In this document: piece after piece, positions 18,637 through 27,559 of the stretch
Layout of the letters: each line of letters opens with the position of its first letter
Numbering within the stretch: position 1 is the first letter of the stretch
DNA from: Akkermansiaceae bacterium
GTDB lineage: Bacteria; Verrucomicrobiota; Verrucomicrobiia; Verrucomicrobiales; Akkermansiaceae
DNA: 52,238 bases
Assembly (NCBI GenBank): GCA_903826205.1
Contig: CAIKDP010000205.1
Coordinates: 1 to 52,238 of the forward strand
Direction: 5' to 3'
The notes under the pieces: generated by a model
Told to the model about the DNA's origin: nothing
What the model saw: only the letters and a program-made list of their open reading frames with translations
Databases searched by the model: none
Translations under genes and position numbers: made by a program

Positions 18637-19464
18637 ATGAAAAAAGGATGCATGATCGCTGCGGGTGTCGGACTTGTCTTGTTGCTGGGTCTGGGTGCAG
18701 TCATTTTCGGGGTCATGCGACTGACCGCGCCGATGGTTGCGGAAGGCGATAAATTCCTCAACACGCTCGGATCGGGGTCGACGGGGGCCGCCTATGCCAT
18801 GGCGTCGGCAACCTTGCGAGCCGGGCAGACCCAGGAGGATTTCGCACGTGCCGTCCAGGCTTACGGGCTCGATAGCTTTCAGTCGGCTTCCTGGTCGAAC
18901 CGCAAGGTCACCAATGATCGAGGGCTGCTCGAAGGCACCGCCAGCACCAAAACCGGTGGTTCGGTGCCCCTGACTATCGAAATGATCCGCGAAGAGGGCA
19001 CTTGGAAAGTGCTTTCCATCAAGGGTCCGCAGGCCGGTGCCAGCAGCGGACCCGTGATCGGGACGGATCCTGGGGAAACGCCAAGGCCGGCACCCGTAGC
19101 CCCTGCCGCTGAGGAGGCCGCTCGCTTGGCGCTGGGTTCGATGCTCGCCTTCAACGACGCGCTCCAAACCAAATCCTTCGGCGCCTTTCACGCCGGCATT
19201 TCAAAACAGTGGCAGGAGCAAATCACTCCCGCCAAACTGCTCGAGGTTTTCCAATCCTTCATCGATGCGAACATGGACCTCGCTCCGGTCAAATCCGTCA
19301 GCCCGGTCTTCACCTCTCCACCCGCTGTCAATGACGACGGCATCCTTCTGCTCGAAGGACACTATCCGACCACCCCTAACAAAGTATATTTCAATCTCAA
19401 ATACGCCGCCGAGGACGGCAAGGTGTGGAAACTCTTCGGGGTGAAGATCAATGTCAAGGAGTGA
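18637..19464 (+). CDS. Membrane-anchored protein with two related extracytoplasmic domains, function unknown
   Basis: This 275-residue protein starts at ATG 18637 (MKKGCMIAAGVGLVLLLGLGAV). One N-terminal transmembrane segment (about 5-30) is followed by a domain of about 110 residues, a linker rich in Pro and Ala (about 140-165), and a second domain of about 105 residues. Both domains have the look of small cystatin/NTF2-like folds: a helix with an F/W-rich start, then strands ending in GTWKVLSI and GKVWKLFGV. The resemblance of these endings suggests an internal duplication. I do not recognise a family. It is transcribed away from pth. Confidence 0.65.
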   Translation: MKKGCMIAAGVGLVLLLGLGAVIFGVMRLTAPMVAEGDKFLNTLGSGSTGAAYAMASATLRAGQTQEDFARAVQAYGLDSFQSASWSNRKVTNDRGLLEGTASTKTGGSVPLTIEMIREEGTWKVLSIKGPQAGASSGPVIGTDPGETPRPAPVAPAAEEAARLALGSMLAFNDALQTKSFGAFHAGISKQWQEQITPAKLLEVFQSFIDANMDLAPVKSVSPVFTSPPAVNDDGILLLEGHYPTTPNKVYFNLKYAAEDGKVWKLFGVKINVKE

Positions 19465-19537
19465 TCCCGATGCCTGCCCAACCTATCGAGCATCCGGTTA
19501 TTGGATCACCGCTAAATGCTAGGTGCACCATGCGCCG

Positions 19538-21445
19538 CTATTTCCCCTCTGCCAGATCGCGGAGGAGTTCAAGTTCCTCCCACCGTGCGTAGAGGCGGCC
19601 GACTTCCGCTTTGGCGGCGTCGAGCGTCCGGACCACGTGCGGGATATCGGCAAAACATTTGGCGTGAAACGCGGGGTCGTTCAGGCGGCTTTCGATGACC
19701 TCGACCGCCTGCTCCGCGGTGGGGATCGCGGCTTCGATGCCGGCCAGTTCCTTGGTTTCCTTGAGGGTGAGCTTGCGGGGTGTGTTAGAGGCGGGGGCGT
19801 TGGCTTTGTGTCTGGCGGCGGCCTGTTTGGCAGCGGCTTGGGCCTGGATCCGGTAGGCGGCTTCGCGGGCCTGGCGTTTTTCGAGGTAATAGGAAAAATT
19901 GCCGGGTTGCACGATCACGCCGTTTTCCTCGAAGGCGATGATTTGATCGCAGATGCGGTCGAGGAAATACCGGTCATGCGACACACAAATGACCGTGCCA
20001 TCGAAATCCGCGAGCGCTTCCTCCAACATCCGCAACGAGGGCAGGTCCAGATCATTGGTCGGTTCGTCGAGCACGATGAGATTGCCGCCGGTTTTGAGCA
20101 CCTTGGCCAGCATCAGGCGGGCGCGCTCGCCGCCTGATAGAAGATCGACCCGGTCGTTGATCCGCTGGTCATTGAAGAGAAAGCGCCGCAAATAGGCGCG
20201 GGCACCGAGTGCTTGGTTGCCAAACATCAGCTTCTCGTTGCCCCCGGAGATTTCATCTAACAAAGAACCGGTGCCCTCCAGTTGCATCCGCGTTTGGTCG
20301 ATGTAATTGACCTTCACCCGCTTGCCGATGACGGCGGCGCCCTCGCTGGGCGGGATCTGCCCGAGGCAGAGCTTGAGCAAGGTGGTTTTGCCGACGCCAT
20401 TGCGGCCGACGATGCCGGTGCATTGGCCGGGCCGCAGCGTGAGCGTGAGATGGCGGAACAACCAGCGCGGGCTGGCGGCGGTGCCGACGTTGACGCCGGC
20501 GTTTTCGAGTTCGACGACGATGTTGCCCAAATCCGGCGGCGGCGGAATGAGCAAGTCCATTTCCCGTTCCTCAGGTGGGGCCTCCATGCCCTCGATCTCA
20601 TAGTATTGCTCCATGCGGTGGCGCGATTTTGTCCCGCGCGCCTTGACGCCGGAGCGCACCCAATCGAGTTCCTCGCGCAAAAACCGTTGCCGGCGCCGCT
20701 CGGTTTGTTCGGCGATCTGTTGCCTCACCGCCTTGGACTCCAGAAACGCGGTGTAATTCCCCGGATGCGAAAACGCCCGGCCTTGGTCGAGCTCGATGAT
20801 GCGGGTGGCGATCTCATCCAGAAAATACCGGTCGTGCGTGACGAAGATCACCGCTCCCGCAAACCCTTTAAGGTAGTCCTCAAGCCAGCGGATCGACTCC
20901 GCATCCAGATGGTTGGTCGGCTCATCTAACAAAAGAAGATCCGGTTGGCAGGCCAGAGCACGGCACAGCGCCACCCGGCGTTTTTCCCCGCCTGATAGAG
21001 GACCGACCGGCAGTTCCAGCGGTGGGGCATCGAGCGCGGTGGCGGTGGCCTTGATGCGGGCATCCAGGTTCCAGCCGTCGGCGTGATCGATCAAATGCAG
21101 CAGATCGGCGAGCTCGGCCTCGGAGCCATCCCCATATTCGTAGCGGCGGATGGCCGCCACAATATCGGCGGCACCTGCGGCGATGTTTTCCTGCACGCTG
21201 AGCGCGGCATCGAGCTCAAACTCCTGTGGCAGATAACCGATGCGCAACGCCCGGCGCAGCGCAATGTCGCCGGAATCCGCGGCGAGCCCGCCGGTGAGGA
21301 TTTTGAGCAAGGAGGTCTTGCCGCAGCCGTTGCGGCCGACCATGCCGATTTTCTCACCGGCGGCAATCGCGAGGGTCACCCCATCGAGCAGCGTTTGATA
21401 GCCGTAGGAGAGGCGGATTTCGGTGGCGGAGAGCAAGGCGGACAT
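19538..21445 (-). CDS. uup: ABC-F family ATPase, Uup type
   Basis: This 635-residue soluble protein carries two ABC ATPase domains and no membrane segment. Domain 1 has GRNGCGKTS and LSGGEKRR with LLLLDEPTNHLD. Domain 2 has GRNGVGKTT and LSGGERAR with IVLDEPTNDLD. The interdomain helical linker is present. A C-terminal basic, Ala-rich coiled coil (about 545-635) is the Uup hallmark. ABC-F proteins act on the ribosome, and Uup is also linked to precise excision and branched DNA. The start is ATG 21445. The 239 bp upstream, to the vapC end, hold no gene I can support. Confidence 0.9.
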   Translation of the reverse strand: MSALLSATEIRLSYGYQTLLDGVTLAIAAGEKIGMVGRNGCGKTSLLKILTGGLAADSGDIALRRALRIGYLPQEFELDAALSVQENIAAGAADIVAAIRRYEYGDGSEAELADLLHLIDHADGWNLDARIKATATALDAPPLELPVGPLSGGEKRRVALCRALACQPDLLLLDEPTNHLDAESIRWLEDYLKGFAGAVIFVTHDRYFLDEIATRIIELDQGRAFSHPGNYTAFLESKAVRQQIAEQTERRRQRFLREELDWVRSGVKARGTKSRHRMEQYYEIEGMEAPPEEREMDLLIPPPPDLGNIVVELENAGVNVGTAASPRWLFRHLTLTLRPGQCTGIVGRNGVGKTTLLKLCLGQIPPSEGAAVIGKRVKVNYIDQTRMQLEGTGSLLDEISGGNEKLMFGNQALGARAYLRRFLFNDQRINDRVDLLSGGERARLMLAKVLKTGGNLIVLDEPTNDLDLPSLRMLEEALADFDGTVICVSHDRYFLDRICDQIIAFEENGVIVQPGNFSYYLEKRQAREAAYRIQAQAAAKQAAARHKANAPASNTPRKLTLKETKELAGIEAAIPTAEQAVEVIESRLNDPAFHAKCFADIPHVVRTLDAAKAEVGRLYARWEELELLRDLAEGK

Positions 21446-21684
21446 CGGGCGGCGGGACTGTTGCCGATTCCCGGCGAAACGTCCATCGCCGATACGCTGC
21501 GGCCGGCAACTCGGGCAAGGATTGACGGCGCGAGATTGGCATACACCCTAACCTGACCTATGTTAGGTCACGCTGTCGAGAAGTTTCACCTTCGTGCCTT
21601 TTCCAATCCCGCAGGTGGCCAGGTTTCGGTTTTCCTTGCCCGCATAGGTTGGATTTCCCATGTGTCGTCCAAGCCAAGGACTGG

Positions 21685-22098
21685 TCAACCAAACGGATTC
21701 CTGACGGCGACCCCTTGGACGATCTGACTGTCTGCGAGATCTTCGGTTAGAAGTTCGGCGCATTTGGCGGCGGCGGCGCTGGCCACGATGAGTCCATCCC
21801 AGAATGAGAGGGTATTGAGAATGGAGCAATCAACGCCTTCTTCGATGATCGCTGGCGTGACTTGAACGATGTCGAAAACGCGGAAGTCCCGAAGGTGCTG
21901 GCGGGCTTGAATGGGTTCTATTCCGAGCTTGCGGGTGGCGGCCGAGAAAAATTCCTGCAGCACTTGAGTGGAGATGACGCCGGTTCTCTCCTTGGCATGG
22001 CGGGCAATGAGACCGAGGGCTATGGTTTGTTTTGCAGGATCGGCGCGATCAACCGAATAGATGAGGACGTTCGTGTCAAAAAAGCTGCGTTGGGCCAT
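21685..22098 (-). CDS. VapC-like PIN-domain toxin (ribonuclease)
   Basis: The product is 137 residues, the usual VapC size. PIN-domain acidic residues are visible: D8 in FFDTNVLIYS, E49 in TQVLQEFF, D in LSFWDGLIV, and ED/D in LLTEDLADSQ. VapC toxins are Mg-dependent RNases that cut tRNA or rRNA and are neutralised by the partner antitoxin. It starts 3 bp after the antitoxin stop. All catalytic positions appear intact. Confidence 0.9.
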   Translation of the reverse strand: MAQRSFFDTNVLIYSVDRADPAKQTIALGLIARHAKERTGVISTQVLQEFFSAATRKLGIEPIQARQHLRDFRVFDIVQVTPAIIEEGVDCSILNTLSFWDGLIVASAAAAKCAELLTEDLADSQIVQGVAVRNPFG

Positions 22099-22101
22099 GG
22101 T

Positions 22102-22323
22102 TCAGTAGCGGTGGAGTTCTTCCCGGGAAATTTTGATGCCTTTTGAGTCGCCTGACGATTGCCTGAGGCGCTTGATCATCGCATCGACCGAGGCATCAGG
22201 GCTGGAAATGGCGTCGTGCAATAGCTTGCGGACCAGCGCGTTAAGACTGGTGCCGCGCGCTTGGGCGTAACGACGCCCCCGCTTGAGGAGTTCGTCTTCG
22301 ATGGAAAGGGTGAGATTCGCCAT
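22102..22323 (-). CDS. VapB-like ribbon-helix-helix antitoxin
   Basis: This 73-residue protein starts at ATG 22323. MANLTLSIEDELLKRGRRYA forms the N-terminal strand and first helix of an RHH DNA-binding domain, and the tail (about 45-73) is polar and would wrap the toxin. RHH antitoxins bind palindromes in their own promoter. Here a 10-bp palindrome sits inside the promoter 13 bp upstream. The start codon lies about 7 bp from the -10, so the transcript is probably leaderless. Confidence 0.85.
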   Translation of the reverse strand: MANLTLSIEDELLKRGRRYAQARGTSLNALVRKLLHDAISSPDASVDAMIKRLRQSSGDSKGIKISREELHRY

Positions 22324-22329
22324 GCACAC

Positions 22330-22358
22330 AGGATATGTGCGCACAGGCACCTTGTCAA
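22330..22358 (-). promoter_or_regulatory. Promoter and operator of the VapBC-like operon
   Basis: On the minus strand a perfect -35 TTGACA (22353-22358) and a -10 TATCCT (22330-22335) are 17 bp apart. The spacer contains the perfect palindrome TGTGCGCACA (22336-22345), a likely site for autorepression by the antitoxin. The remaining region, 22359-22571, shows no gene I can support. Confidence 0.75.
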
Positions 22359-22571
22359 TTTCTGTTTCTAGGAATTTCGGCCATCCCGCAGTCGGCCGGT
22401 TCGTTCAGAACGAGCTGCCCGGCGGCTAGAAGGGCGTCCTGCCGGCCTTTTACCATCCCCGACGAGACCGTGGCCGCACTTACGCGCTTGCGCAAGAATC
22501 TCAGGATCTGAGCCGACAGTCTCAGCACACCTTACCTCTGGGATGTGAGAGTGACACCGTTTTCGGAAAAA

Positions 22572-22862
22572 TCAGGCGGCGGGTTGCACCCTGGCGTCAA
22601 TCTCCGCCCCGCGTTCGATGCGGACGCGCTGCATTTCGTAGTGAAGTTGCAGGCGCATCCAGAAGCCTTCCTCCATGCTGAAATAGCGGGACAGGCGCAG
22701 GTCGTATTCCGGGGTGCAGCGGCGGCGACCGGCTTTCATCTCGGAAAGATGTGAGGCAAGGATGCCGGTGGCTGCGGCGATTTCCTTTTGGGTGGCGGGC
22801 CATTCGTCAAGGGTGTCCCGAAGGGTCTCCGCAAAGGCGTTGGGCAGGGGCATGGTTTTCAT
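22572..22862 (-). CDS. HigA-family antitoxin (HTH, XRE type)
   Basis: The product is 96 residues from ATG 22862 (MKTMPLPNAFAETLRD). The helix-turn-helix covers about residues 20-75: QKEIAAATGI, then HLSEMKAGRR, then a tail YFSMEEGFWMRLQ typical of the HigA family. In this family the antitoxin follows the toxin gene, as here (8 bp after HigB). It neutralises HigB and represses the operon. A longer in-frame extension exists but overlaps higB. Confidence 0.85.
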   Translation of the reverse strand: MKTMPLPNAFAETLRDTLDEWPATQKEIAAATGILASHLSEMKAGRRRCTPEYDLRLSRYFSMEEGFWMRLQLHYEMQRVRIERGAEIDARVQPAA

Positions 22863-22870
22863 GGTGGATT

Positions 22871-23152
22871 TCAGTGATAGTCGGTGATCGAAACTTGGTG
22901 GGCATGGGTGTCCTGCCACAGGAAGACGATCCGCCATTGCTGGTTGATGCGGATGCTGTGGCGGTGTTTCAGGGGGCCGGAGAGTTTTTCAAGGCGGTTG
23001 CTGGGTGGCACGCGGAGGTGATTGAGTTCTGATGCAGCATGCAGTTGGTCGAGCTTCACCTTGGCGCGATGCTGGATCTCGCCGGGAAGCTTGCGGCACC
23101 GCACCAAGCGGAAGACCTTCTCGGTATCGGCATCGGCAAAGCTCTTGATCAC
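22871..23152 (-). CDS. HigB/RelE-family toxin
   Basis: The product is 93 residues, starting at GTG 23152 (VIKSFADADTEKVF), which matches the usual HigB N-terminus and length. The frame is open further upstream, but that part has no family resemblance. The RelE-fold features SGPLKHRHSIRINQQWRIVFLW and a final HQVSITDYH are present. HigB is a ribosome-dependent mRNA endonuclease. It is the first gene of the toxin-antitoxin pair. Confidence 0.88.
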   Translation of the reverse strand: MIKSFADADTEKVFRLVRCRKLPGEIQHRAKVKLDQLHAASELNHLRVPPSNRLEKLSGPLKHRHSIRINQQWRIVFLWQDTHAHQVSITDYH

Positions 23153-23335
23153 GCGGGAAACCTGCCACCACGGGGAATCGGACGCAAGTGCAGAATTACC
23201 ATAAACAGGAATTTTATCTAGCGGGCGGATCCCGGGGCCGGCCGCGCTGGAAATGACACATCGAAGCATGTTGTATTTTTCACAATTGATCCAATTCTTT
23301 CTGTGACATCAGTGTAGTCAGTGGTTCCAGCAGCC

Positions 23336-26080
23336 ATGACCACCCACTCCATTTCCCCTTTCAGGATGACAACCCCCGGGGACATGGAGTGCGTGCCGCA
23401 ACCGGTCTATCGGCACAGGGCTGATGGCAAGCCGGGCCGCGAAATCACGCTCAACTTCAAGGACGCGAGGTTGTTAGGCAAGGCGCAGGTCGAAGTGGCG
23501 GCGGACGGCCGGATGGAAACCACCGAGTTGCCGGCGGCGGCCGGCGGGGCGGCGAGTTGCCGCGTGTTGCTGCCGGCCGAGGTTGGGACGAGCCGTGAGG
23601 CACAGGTTTCCCTGACCTTGCGCCAGGGCAACCGGGAATTGAAAAAAACCCTCAAGGTGCCGGCGATGCGCTATTGGACGGTGTTCATCTATCCGCACTC
23701 ACACGTGGACATCGGTTACACCGCGCCGCTGAAAATCATCGAATTCATCCACAAGCGCAATATCGATGAGGGAATCAAGCTGGCCGAAGCAACCAAGGAT
23801 TTTCCGTCAGGATCCCGCTACCGGTGGAACCCGGAGATCACCTGGCCAGTGGAGCGCCTCTGGCAGACGCAGCCCGAACAACGGCCACGCGTCCTGCAAG
23901 CGATACGCGACGGCCGGTTGTGCATGGACGCCAGCTACTTGAACCTCAACACCAGCGTCTGCTCCGACGAGGAGTTATTCCATGCGTTCCGCTTCAGCCG
24001 CGAGTTGCAGAAACTAACAGGCGTGCCGATGGACACGCTCCAGCAGATGGATGTTCCCGGTTTCTCATGGGGGTTGGTGCCGGTCATGGCACAGGAGGGC
24101 GTGCGCTATATCATGGCCTGGCCTAACAGCGATCGCGCGGGCAACGCCCACAACGGGATTGATCAGCGCCCGTTCTGGTGGGTCGGCCCGGACGGCAAGT
24201 CGAAGGTGCTTTTCCTCCAGCCCGGAGGTTATGGCAACAGCGGCAGCATGGGCAAAGGCGGCCGCACCGGTCGCCCGTGGTTCGGCCAGCGCGACGCCGA
24301 CAAAATCCCTGCCGTCATCAAGACCGGCAATGCCAATGTAAATTTCACCCGCCAGCTCACCGGCATGGAGAATGCGAAACATCCCTACGATTTTCTGGTG
24401 CTCTCGTGGTGCCTGTGGGATAACTGCCCGCTCGATGCCGACGTCCCGGACGCGGTCAAGGCATGGAACGAACAATACGCCTATCCGCATCTGGTCATCG
24501 CCGGCGGCCATGAGATCATGGCTTCCATCGAAAAGAAATATGGTGACCAGCTTCCTGTTGTTAGAGGAGACTACACTGAATACTGGACGGACGGCCTGGG
24601 CAGCGCCGCGCGCCTCACCGCCATCAATCGCAACGCCAAGGAAAAACTCACCCAGGCGGAAACGCTGTGGACCATGCTCCATCCCGGCAAATCCGCACCG
24701 CGTTCCGAATTCGATGAGGCGTGGCGCTGCATCGCCCTGGGCTCCGAGCACACTTGGTGCGCCGAAAACCCGACCGAACCGTTTTTCCACGAAGCCATTT
24801 GGAAAGCCAAGCAGGACTGCTTCCGCCAGGCCAATGACCGCACGCAGGACTTGTTCGATGAAGCCATGGCGCCCGCGACCGACAAGTCCAACGGGGCGCT
24901 TGGCCCGGCCGAGGGGCCAGCCACCGGCGAGTTGGTGTTTCTAACATACGATGTGCCCGCCTTCGGCTCGCGGCACTACCGCGTCGTCAAAGACAAGTGC
25001 CCGCTGACCAGCGGCTGCAAGCTGGATGGCACGACACTCGAGAACCAGCACCTGCGCGTGACCCTCGACCCCGCCACCGGCAACATCTCCCAGTTGGTGA
25101 ACCTCGCCACTGGCCGCAATTTCGCCGACGCCAAGGTCAACGGCGGTCTCAATGCCTTCCGCTGGCTGCCGGCCAACCGTGATGAACCCAAGGCCGACAC
25201 CGACATCGCCATCACCCCCGTCGAATCCGGTCCGGTGGTCGTGGAATTGCGCGTCTCGTCCAAGGCCACCGGTTGCCGCGCCGTCACCCGCAGCGTGCGC
25301 CTGGTCGCCGGCCAACCGTGGGTGGAAATCAGCAACGTGGTGGACAAACTGCCGCTCGTCGAGAAGGACGGGATTCATTTCGGTTTTGGTTTCGACATCC
25401 CGCAGGGACGTACCCGCGTCGACATTCCCTGGGGCGTGATGGAAATGGAAAAGGACCAGTGGCCGCAGGCCAACCGCAACTGGATCGCCATGCAGCGCTG
25501 GCTCGATCTGTCTAACGACAAAGACGGCGTCACCTGGTGCTCACTCGACACGTCGCTCTTTGAATCCGGCGCGATGACGGCCAACATTGCCCTGGGCTGG
25601 GGCAGCAACGGGCCGTGGTTGCGCAAGCTCGAACCCAGCTCGACCGTTTACTCGTGGGCCATGAACAACCACTGGCATACCAATTTCCCGCTGACCCAGG
25701 ACGGCCCGGTGACCTTCCGCTACCGCATCCTGCCGCATGGTGCCTATGACGCCGCGGCCGCCAACCGCTTCGGCCTCGAACAGGCGCAAGCGCTCGCGCA
25801 TGTCGCCGCCAACACCGATCCCAAGCTCAAGCCGTTAATCGCCGTGGACAACCAGCGCGTGTGCGTGACCATCCTCAAGCCAGGTGCCGACGGCAAGTCC
25901 GCCATCATCCGTCTGCGATCCCTCTCCGACAAAGCGGAATCCGTTAGACTGGCATATCCCGGCGGCGCGCCGAAATCCGTCCGCCTTTGCGCCCGTGAAG
26001 AAACCCCCGGCGAGCCCGCAGGTGCAACCGTCTCACTACTCCCCTACGGCCTCCTCACACTTCGCGCGGAATTCAACTGA
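23336..26080 (+). CDS. Glycoside hydrolase family 38 (alpha-mannosidase-like)
   Basis: This protein has 914 residues from ATG 23336; a GTG at 23321 would add five. A small beta domain (about 15-115) precedes the GH38 catalytic domain, which opens with the zinc/substrate motif HSHVDIGYT (about 122-130). A probable nucleophile Asp lies in QQMDVPGFSW. A C-terminal beta-sandwich region (about 560-914) is typical of GH38 enzymes, which cleave alpha-mannosidic bonds. No signal peptide is visible, although secretion is common for such enzymes in this phylum. The 5' end may therefore be lost or misplaced next to the toxin-antitoxin cluster. It stands alone and ends 109 bp before pyrH. Confidence 0.85.
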   Translation: MTTHSISPFRMTTPGDMECVPQPVYRHRADGKPGREITLNFKDARLLGKAQVEVAADGRMETTELPAAAGGAASCRVLLPAEVGTSREAQVSLTLRQGNRELKKTLKVPAMRYWTVFIYPHSHVDIGYTAPLKIIEFIHKRNIDEGIKLAEATKDFPSGSRYRWNPEITWPVERLWQTQPEQRPRVLQAIRDGRLCMDASYLNLNTSVCSDEELFHAFRFSRELQKLTGVPMDTLQQMDVPGFSWGLVPVMAQEGVRYIMAWPNSDRAGNAHNGIDQRPFWWVGPDGKSKVLFLQPGGYGNSGSMGKGGRTGRPWFGQRDADKIPAVIKTGNANVNFTRQLTGMENAKHPYDFLVLSWCLWDNCPLDADVPDAVKAWNEQYAYPHLVIAGGHEIMASIEKKYGDQLPVVRGDYTEYWTDGLGSAARLTAINRNAKEKLTQAETLWTMLHPGKSAPRSEFDEAWRCIALGSEHTWCAENPTEPFFHEAIWKAKQDCFRQANDRTQDLFDEAMAPATDKSNGALGPAEGPATGELVFLTYDVPAFGSRHYRVVKDKCPLTSGCKLDGTTLENQHLRVTLDPATGNISQLVNLATGRNFADAKVNGGLNAFRWLPANRDEPKADTDIAITPVESGPVVVELRVSSKATGCRAVTRSVRLVAGQPWVEISNVVDKLPLVEKDGIHFGFGFDIPQGRTRVDIPWGVMEMEKDQWPQANRNWIAMQRWLDLSNDKDGVTWCSLDTSLFESGAMTANIALGWGSNGPWLRKLEPSSTVYSWAMNNHWHTNFPLTQDGPVTFRYRILPHGAYDAAAANRFGLEQAQALAHVAANTDPKLKPLIAVDNQRVCVTILKPGADGKSAIIRLRSLSDKAESVRLAYPGGAPKSVRLCAREETPGEPAGATVSLLPYGLLTLRAEFN

Positions 26081-26143
26081 GAAAAAACACCCCAAGGCAC
26101 CGGGTTCGATCCGCCTGTTGACCGCTGATAGGTATTTTTGCCT

Positions 26144-26170
26144 TTGCAAACCGACGGCGTTGAGTATCCT
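26144..26170 (+). promoter_or_regulatory. Candidate promoter of pyrH-frr
   Basis: TTGCAA (26144-26149) and TATCCT (26165-26170) are separated by 15 bp, a little short, 19 bp before the pyrH ATG. This rests on weak consensus evidence only. Confidence 0.3.
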
Positions 26171-26189
26171 CCGGCAAGTCAATCCTTGC

Positions 26190-26939
26190 ATGAGCCCCCA
26201 CATCCCAGATCCCCGCCCTTTCAAACGCGCCATCCTCAAACTCAGCGGCGAGGCGTTGCGGGAACCCGGCTCCACCGACAACCTCTCGCCGGAAATCGTC
26301 GATCGCATCGCCTTGGAAATCCGCGAGGCCGTCGATACCGGCCTGCAACTGGGCATCGTTGTGGGCGGCGGCAATTTCTGGCGCGGTGCGAGCGCCTCCG
26401 CCCGTGGGATGGATCGGGCGACGGCGGATTACGTCGGCATGCTGGCCACGGTGATGAATGCGCTCGCGCTCGAGGGCGCGCTCGAACACCACGGGGTGAG
26501 TTGCTGTGTGCAATCGGCCATTGAAATGAAGAACGTGGCCGAGACCTTCATCCGCCGCAAGGCCGAGCGGCAGTTAGACGAGGGCCGGGTCGTCATCTTC
26601 GCGGCCGGCACCGGCAGTCCGTTTTTTTCCACCGACACGACGGCCGCCCTGCGGGCCAGCGAAATGGGGGCGGATGTGATTTTGAAGGCGACCCAGGTGG
26701 ATGGCGTTTACACCGCGGATCCGCGCAAGGATCCGACCGCCACCCGCTACGAAACGGTCACCTTCCAAGAGTGTTTGTCCAAGCGCCTCAATGTGATGGA
26801 CGCCACGGCATTCAGCCTGTGCATGGACAACCATGTGCCCATCATCATCTTTGATCTCGGCCCGAATGGCAACCTCTCACATGCGCTGCGCGGCCTGCCC
26901 ATCGGCACGCTGGTGCATGGCGAGGACCCCGCCAAGTGA
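26190..26939 (+). CDS. pyrH: UMP kinase
   Basis: The product is 249 residues from ATG 26190; the N-terminus up to FKRAILKLSGEAL is family-like. It belongs to the amino-acid kinase fold: KLSGEAL (phosphate binding), IVVGGGNFWRG, MDRATADYVGMLATVMNALAL, AAGTGSPFFSTDT (nucleotide loop), LKATQVDGVYTADP. It phosphorylates UMP to UDP in pyrimidine synthesis as a hexamer. It is followed by frr 33 bp later, the common pyrH-frr pairing. Confidence 0.96.
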   Translation: MSPHIPDPRPFKRAILKLSGEALREPGSTDNLSPEIVDRIALEIREAVDTGLQLGIVVGGGNFWRGASASARGMDRATADYVGMLATVMNALALEGALEHHGVSCCVQSAIEMKNVAETFIRRKAERQLDEGRVVIFAAGTGSPFFSTDTTAALRASEMGADVILKATQVDGVYTADPRKDPTATRYETVTFQECLSKRLNVMDATAFSLCMDNHVPIIIFDLGPNGNLSHALRGLPIGTLVHGEDPAK

Positions 26940-26972
26940 GCCCGAGTTTGCAACCCGTAGAAATCTAACACA

Positions 26973-27539
26973 ATGAATCCAGAAGAAGCCATCTTCGAAG
27001 TGGAAGACGCCATGAACAAAGTGGTGGATTACCTGCTCCATGAATTCGTCGGCGTGCGCACCGGCAAGGCCAGTCCGTCACTCATCGAAAACCTCGATGT
27101 GAATGTGCATGCCTATGGCAGCGTGATGAAGCTCAAGGGGCTGGCGGTGATCAGTTCACCGGAACCCCGCATGCTGGTGGTGCAGCCGTTTGATCCGGCC
27201 ACCACCCGCGACATCGAGCGCGCGATTCGCGAGAGCAAGTTGGGCCTCAATCCGGCGGCCGCCGATCGCTCGATCCGCGTCCCCATCCCCGAGTTGTCCG
27301 AGGAGCGCCGCCGCGACATGGTCAAACTCATCAAGCAACTCGCCGAAGAGGCCAAGGTCCGGGTCCGCGCCGCCCGCAAGGAAGGCATGGACACCGCCAA
27401 AAAAATGAAGGCTAACAATGAAGTCACCGAGGACGGCCAGAAAGACTTCGAGGACGAGGTGCAGGAGCTGACTAACAAATACGTCAGGAAAATCGAGGAT
27501 CACGCCGTCGCCAAGGAAGCGGACTTGATGAAGGTGTGA
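26973..27539 (+). CDS. frr: Ribosome recycling factor
   Basis: The product is 188 residues, within the family range. It is a long three-helix bundle (VRTGKASPSLIENL, then LSEERRRDMVKLIKQLAEEAKVRVR) with an inserted beta domain. It splits the post-termination ribosome with EF-G. It lies directly downstream of pyrH in the same operon. Its stop codon is part of a small inverted repeat shared with the convergent gene. Confidence 0.97.
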   Translation: MNPEEAIFEVEDAMNKVVDYLLHEFVGVRTGKASPSLIENLDVNVHAYGSVMKLKGLAVISSPEPRMLVVQPFDPATTRDIERAIRESKLGLNPAAADRSIRVPIPELSEERRRDMVKLIKQLAEEAKVRVRAARKEGMDTAKKMKANNEVTEDGQKDFEDEVQELTNKYVRKIEDHAVAKEADLMKV

Positions 27540-27559
27540 GCGCGCGGTGGCGGCTCACA
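27535..27559. terminator. Short inverted repeat between convergent genes
   Basis: TGTGAGC (27535-27541) and GCTCACA (27553-27559) form a 7-bp stem that spans the end of frr and the end of the convergent gene. No T-run is present, so the terminator role is uncertain. Confidence 0.35.

Noticed and set aside
21547-21567. Inverted repeat CCTAAC...GTTAGG upstream of uup
   Set aside because: The stem is only six base pairs and is made of the pentamer that is common everywhere in the window.
22359-22571. Possible small protein remnant on the minus strand between the vapB and higA genes
   Set aside because: A short open frame of about 60 codons exists, but it has no clear start, ribosome site or family resemblance.
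26102-26112. GGGTTCGATCC resembling a tRNA T-loop
   Set aside because: No acceptor, D or anticodon stems can be formed with the neighbouring bases, so it is not a tRNA gene.
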